A DNA stretch of 64,000 nt from assembly GCA_017548925.1 (NCBI GenBank), contig JAFYYX010000001.1:548852-612851 (forward strand), in the 5' to 3' direction. This DNA is from Bacilli bacterium (GTDB lineage Bacteria > Bacillota_I > Bacilli_A > RF39 > UBA660). The notes below the pieces were generated by a model. That model was not told the origin of the DNA. It searched no databases and worked only from the letters and a program-made list of their open reading frames with translations. Positions 60,049-64,000 of the stretch are shown in pieces. Position numbers and translations under genes: made by a program. Position 1 is the first letter of the stretch. Every line of letters begins with the position of its first letter.

Positions 60049-62121
60049 ATGTTTTTTGTAAATTGGTTAGGCTATGTGATGCATTTTTGCTATAACTTAT
60101 TAGGTAATTATGGTTTAGCAATTATATTATTTACTATTTTAAGTAAGTTTGTATTATTGCCACTATCTATAATGATTCAAAAAGAATCAATAAAGATGGT
60201 AAAAATGCAACCTAAAATAAATAGAATTAAAATAAATTATTTTGGAGATAATAATACTATTGCAGAAGAAACTTCTAAATTGTATAAAGAAGAAAAATAT
60301 AATGCTTTATCTTCTTTATTCCCATTAGTAGTTCAAATTATCCTATTATTAGGTCTTGTAAGCGTTATTAATCATCCACTTACACATTTAACTAAGATTA
60401 GTGATAAAAGCGTTAATAGTGCCACTAAAATAGTTTTAAATAACCATAAGAATTTAAATAAAGAAGCATCAGATTTAGAAATAGAAATAGTTAAAGATAT
60501 TCAAAAAGGTAAAACTAAATCTTATGAAGAAGTATTAACTAAAAAAGAAGTTAAAGAAGTTAAAGATTTAAAACTATCTTTCTTAGGATTCAATCTAAGC
60601 TGGGTAGCATCTGTTGAAAAAGGCATAGCTTATTTAGTTCCTATAATAGCTGGTTTAAGTGCACTATTCTTATGTGTATTTCAAAATAAGATTAATGTAC
60701 TTCAAGCTGAACAATCTAAATATAATAAATATGGTATGTTAATCCTATCAGTAGGTTTATCATTATATTTAGGTACCTTTGTTGCTGCAGGTGTTGCTTT
60801 ATACTGGACTATTAGTAACTTACTAGCTGTACTACAGCAATTCTTACTAAATATCTTTATTAATCCTAAAAAACATGTAGATTATGAAGCTTTAGAAGAA
60901 ACCAGAAAAGAATTAAAAGAACTTAATGATTTAAATAAAGATATGGGAAAAAGAACTCCTGAACAAATTAAAAAAGAAAAAGAAGATTATAAAAAGTTCT
61001 TTAAAATAGTAAATAAAAAATTAGTCTTTTATTCTGAAAGTAATGGTTTTTATAAATACTATAAAGGTATTATAGAGTATATTTTAAATAATACTAATAT
61101 AACAATTCATTATATAACTAGTGACTATAACGATAATATCTTTAAAATGGAAAAAGAAAATGATCATATTAAAGCATATTACATTGAAGAAAAGAAACTT
61201 ATTACACTTATGATGAAAATGGATGCCGATGTCGTTGTTATGACAATGCCTGACTTACAAAACTTCCATATTAAACGTAGTTATGTAAGAAAAGATATTG
61301 AATATATCTATATTCCTCATGGAATGGATAGTTTAAACATGACTATGAGAGAAGCATCAATGAATCACTATGATACAGTTTATGTAACAGGAAAACACCA
61401 AAAAGAAGAAGCTGAAAGAACAAATGATATTTATCATCTAACTGATAGAAAAATCTTTAACTGGGGTTATTCTTTACTTGATGATATGATTAGTGATTAT
61501 GAAAAAAATAAGAAAAAAGCATCAAAAGAAAAAAATATCTTAATAGCTCCATCTTGGCAAAAAGATAACATTATTGATTTATGTTTAGAAGATATTTTAA
61601 ATAATGTTAAAGATGAAGATTATAATATTATTGTTAGACCTCATCCACAACAAGTAAGACATATGAAAGAAAGATTTGAACAATTAAAAGAAGAATATAA
61701 AAAATATCCTAATATTATAATTCAAACAGATTTTTCTTCAAACAGTACTGTCTTTGATGCCGATGTAATGATAACAGATTGGTCTGGTATTGCATATGAA
61801 TATGCATTTACTACTAAAAAACCAGTAATTTTTATTAATACACCAATGAAGATAATGAATCCTAATTATCAAAATTTAGGTATTGAACCATTTAATATTT
61901 GGGCAAGAGATTGCTTAGGTAAATCACTTGATGGTGATGAAATAAATAATATTAATAAAGTTATAAAAGATATGTTAAAAAATAATAAAAAGTATTATAA
62001 TGATATTGATAAATTTACAAAAGAATATACTTATAATTTAGGTACATCTTCTAAAAAAGGTGCTGAGTATATTATTGATGTAATTAAAGAAAAGATAGAA
62101 GAAAGGAAGAATAATAAGTAA
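60049..62121 (+). CDS. YidC-type insertase fused to TagF-like polyol-phosphate polymerase
   Basis: 690 residues. Residues 1-285 are a YidC/Oxa1 domain: membrane segments LLGNYGLAIILFTILSKFVLLPL, LSSLFPLVVQIILLLGLVSVI, KGIAYLVPIIAGLSALFLCVF and LGTFVAAGVALYWTISNLL. Lys33 stands at the usual groove Arg, and an extra charged loop lies near residues 115-180. A Lys/Glu coiled-coil linker (285-330) leads to a CDP-glycerol glycerophosphotransferase domain (335-690) with H424 in IPHGM, H532 in RPHPQ and DWSGIAYEYAFTTKKPVIF. No frame break exists at the junction. It would polymerise or prime polyol-phosphate at the membrane; the insertase part could be an anchor, channel or true insertase. Confidence 0.9.
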   Translation: MFFVNWLGYVMHFCYNLLGNYGLAIILFTILSKFVLLPLSIMIQKESIKMVKMQPKINRIKINYFGDNNTIAEETSKLYKEEKYNALSSLFPLVVQIILLLGLVSVINHPLTHLTKISDKSVNSATKIVLNNHKNLNKEASDLEIEIVKDIQKGKTKSYEEVLTKKEVKEVKDLKLSFLGFNLSWVASVEKGIAYLVPIIAGLSALFLCVFQNKINVLQAEQSKYNKYGMLILSVGLSLYLGTFVAAGVALYWTISNLLAVLQQFLLNIFINPKKHVDYEALEETRKELKELNDLNKDMGKRTPEQIKKEKEDYKKFFKIVNKKLVFYSESNGFYKYYKGIIEYILNNTNITIHYITSDYNDNIFKMEKENDHIKAYYIEEKKLITLMMKMDADVVVMTMPDLQNFHIKRSYVRKDIEYIYIPHGMDSLNMTMREASMNHYDTVYVTGKHQKEEAERTNDIYHLTDRKIFNWGYSLLDDMISDYEKNKKKASKEKNILIAPSWQKDNIIDLCLEDILNNVKDEDYNIIVRPHPQQVRHMKERFEQLKEEYKKYPNIIIQTDFSSNSTVFDADVMITDWSGIAYEYAFTTKKPVIFINTPMKIMNPNYQNLGIEPFNIWARDCLGKSLDGDEINNINKVIKDMLKNNKKYYNDIDKFTKEYTYNLGTSSKKGAEYIIDVIKEKIEERKNNK

Positions 62122-62312
62122 TGTTACTAGGTTATATTGATCCATCAGTAATGACTTATACTATTCAAATTGTTGCTGGTGTTGGTATTGCTATAGGTGC
62201 TTTCTTAGGAATTTATTTTAGAAAAATTAAAAAGAAAGTAAGTAAAAAATTAAATATCGATGAAAATAAAAATAAAGAAGTAGAATCAGACGATATTGAA
62301 ATTAAAAAATAA
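62121..62312 (+). CDS. Small YIDPS-type membrane protein
   Basis: 63 residues starting on the last base of the preceding stop, so tightly coupled. GYIDPSVMTYTIQIVAGVG, a transmembrane helix, then FRKIKKKVSKK and an acidic tail. Short proteins beginning with a YIDPG/YIDPS motif and one helix often neighbour alkaline-phosphatase-superfamily membrane enzymes in envelope loci; one follows here. Probably an accessory subunit of the module. Confidence 0.75.
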   Translation: MLLGYIDPSVMTYTIQIVAGVGIAIGAFLGIYFRKIKKKVSKKLNIDENKNKEVESDDIEIKK

Positions 62313-62335
62313 GTATATTTACTAAATATTAAATG

Positions 62336-62366
62336 AACATTAAACAAGTAATTGTTTAATGTTTTT
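62336..62366 (+). terminator. Intrinsic terminator
   Basis: AACATTAAACAA / TTGTTTAATGTT arms with GTAA loop and T run. Confidence 0.92.
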
Positions 62367-62374
62367 TATTGTTG

Positions 62375-62380
62375 TATAAT
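62375..62380 (+). promoter_or_regulatory. -10 box of the sulfatase-like gene
   Basis: TATAAT 15 bases after the terminator; separate transcription of the last gene. Confidence 0.6.
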
Positions 62381-62402
62381 ACTTCTTGGAAGTGAAGTAA
62401 AA

Positions 62403-64000
62403 ATGTTAAAGAAGTTAATTCCTGCATATATATTATCATTTGTAATAGCTTTTACTATTTTTATAAATGAACCAATAATTTTATATGCAACAAATAAAAA
62501 TGATTTATGGTTTGATTTTATGACAATGTTAAAACCAGCAACTATATTATTTATATCATCATTTATTTTAGTATCAATAATATATACTTTAATTAAGTAT
62601 TTATCAAAAAAAGATAAAGCATATAATATAATTTTAGTTATATCATTTATTATATATTTTGCCTCATATATTCAAGGTAATTATCTACTTAAAGATTTAC
62701 CTGGACTTGAAGGAACAACAATTGTATGGAAAGGCTTTTTAGTTCAAAATATAATTACTTTATTTATATGGCTTATTTTAATAACTACATATATTATATT
62801 AGTAAAAAAATTTAGTTTTGAAAAAGTAATTAAAACATCTAGTAAAGTAGCAATTGTTATATTTATAATGCTTTTAGTATCATGCACATCAACAATGCTT
62901 ACAACTAAAAAGATGTTTAGAAAGAAATATCCTTTACTTGTAACTGATATTAATTATACTGATTTTTCTAAAGATAAAAACTTTATTATCTTTTTAGTGG
63001 ACGCAGTTGATTCAAGTACTTTCTATAAAGAACTTGAAAATAGTAAATATAAAGATAGTTATAAAGATTTTACATATTATCCTGATACAACTTCATATTA
63101 TTTATTTACGCGTGATTCAATACCTCTTATTTTAAGTGGTATACCAAATCATAACGAAAAAGATTATTATGAATATTATAATGAAGCGTTTGATAAATCA
63201 GAATTATTTGATAATCTAATAAATAATAATTATGATATTAATATTTATGATCATGAACTTATTTGGACTACAGAAAAAGGTAAAAATGTTAAAAATACAA
63301 CTGCTGTATCTAATGATGTTAAAGTTTTAAATTTTGCAAGACATAATTTAAAATATGTAGGTTATAAATATTTACCATACTGTTTTAAAAAATATGCAAA
63401 AATTGAAAATATGGATTTTAATAATAGTAAAGATATTGATTATACAAATAGTTATTCATGGGATGATATAGATAACTATAAATTAATAGTTAATTCAAAT
63501 GTTACAATAAATGAAAATAAACAATTTAAATTTATACATGTTAATGGATCACATCCACCATACAATATAGATGAAGAATTAAATCGTGTTGAAGAAACAA
63601 AAGATGGATATAATAAAGAAGTAAGTGCATCAATTAAATTAATGTCTTCATATATTGAAATGTTAAAACAAAATGGTGTATATGATAATTCAGTAATTAT
63701 CTTACTTGCAGATCATGGATATACTGGTTCTAAAAATACTTTGAATAAAGTAAATCCAATTCTTCTTGTAAAAGGATTAAATGAAATAAATAAAAAAATG
63801 ATTATATCTGATAAAAAAGTTTCATTCTTAGATTTAAAAGAAGCCTATAAAGAATTATTAAATGGTAAAAAATCAACTGATTTATTTAAAGATATAGCGC
63901 CAGATAGAATAAGAACATTTATTTGGTATAAATTTACTAAAGAAAGAAAAATGGTTGAATATAAGCTTGATGGCCATGCTTGGAATGGTGAAAAAGCTAA
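62403..64000 (+). CDS. Alkaline-phosphatase-superfamily membrane enzyme (sulfatase/LTA-synthase-like), 3' end cut
   Basis: Starts at ATG 62403 behind GGAAGTGAAG and runs open to the window edge (532 codons). Five hydrophobic segments (within residues 1-165) precede an extracellular domain. The fold's metal-site motifs are visible: FIIFLVDAVDS, candidate nucleophile region in YYLFTRDSIPLILSG, FIHVNGSHPPY and ILLADHGYTG. The layout matches LTA synthase, phosphoethanolamine transferases and related sulfatase-like transferases. It is likely to move or hydrolyse a phospho-alcohol group on an outer-surface polymer or glycolipid. The position after the cytidylyltransferase/TagF genes supports a shared pathway. 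Confidence 0.87.
   Translation, partial: MLKKLIPAYILSFVIAFTIFINEPIILYATNKNDLWFDFMTMLKPATILFISSFILVSIIYTLIKYLSKKDKAYNIILVISFIIYFASYIQGNYLLKDLPGLEGTTIVWKGFLVQNIITLFIWLILITTYIILVKKFSFEKVIKTSSKVAIVIFIMLLVSCTSTMLTTKKMFRKKYPLLVTDINYTDFSKDKNFIIFLVDAVDSSTFYKELENSKYKDSYKDFTYYPDTTSYYLFTRDSIPLILSGIPNHNEKDYYEYYNEAFDKSELFDNLINNNYDINIYDHELIWTTEKGKNVKNTTAVSNDVKVLNFARHNLKYVGYKYLPYCFKKYAKIENMDFNNSKDIDYTNSYSWDDIDNYKLIVNSNVTINENKQFKFIHVNGSHPPYNIDEELNRVEETKDGYNKEVSASIKLMSSYIEMLKQNGVYDNSVIILLADHGYTGSKNTLNKVNPILLVKGLNEINKKMIISDKKVSFLDLKEAYKELLNGKKSTDLFKDIAPDRIRTFIWYKFTKERKMVEYKLDGHAWNGEKA

Overview
The window is AT-rich chromosomal DNA from a low-GC Firmicute, most likely an uncultured gut-type member of the Bacilli close to the Mollicutes (RF39 or Erysipelotrichales-like). 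The evidence is Bacillus-like gene order (recD2, yrrI, alaS, ireB, ruvX, DUF1292, mltG, yrrM, two U32 genes, greA), a T-box, Gram-positive ribosome-binding sites and many strong TATAAT boxes. TGG encodes Trp. Almost every gene stops with TAA or TAG; I found one TGA stop. mltG implies a peptidoglycan wall. No rRNA, tRNA, CRISPR array, insertion sequence or prophage was seen.

Layout. 1-8,000: end of pepF, dnaJ, two surface proteins (one pilin-like with a glycine-rich domain), mtaB and an unknown gene. 8,050-22,640: housekeeping cluster with recD2, small membrane proteins, an AI-2E family protein, an alanine T-box driving a nucleotide-kinase-like gene and a short alaS, then the ireB-to-greA operon, tig and a lipoprotein. 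22,659-26,060: an anion symporter, then a 23-codon ORF plus ABC exporter under a distinctive promoter, then an unidentified structured RNA. 26,100-38,400: mutS, nusB-xseA-xseB, thyX-tmk, proS and galE, interrupted by two orphan DNA-damage/defence-type genes (dinD-like and yhcG/DUF1016) that share the same leader architecture. 38,441-39,421: SpoIVB-type protease.

39,500-58,050 is a surface-polysaccharide locus in two transcription units. The first has large multi-domain glycosyltransferases, a pyruvyl-transferase fusion and a Gtr-type three-component set. The second has a Wzm/Wzt-type ABC exporter, more glycosyltransferases, a UDP-sugar-mutase-like flavoprotein and capE-capF-capG for UDP-N-acetyl-L-fucosamine. 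From 58,150 to the window end lies a second envelope module. It contains a cytidylyltransferase fused to a PLP enzyme, a YidC-type insertase fused to a TagF-type polyol-phosphate polymerase, a 63-residue membrane protein, and an alkaline-phosphatase-superfamily membrane enzyme cut by the window edge. Together these look like an activation, polymerisation and transfer route for a teichoic-acid-like phosphopolymer. This is my best candidate for an undescribed system.
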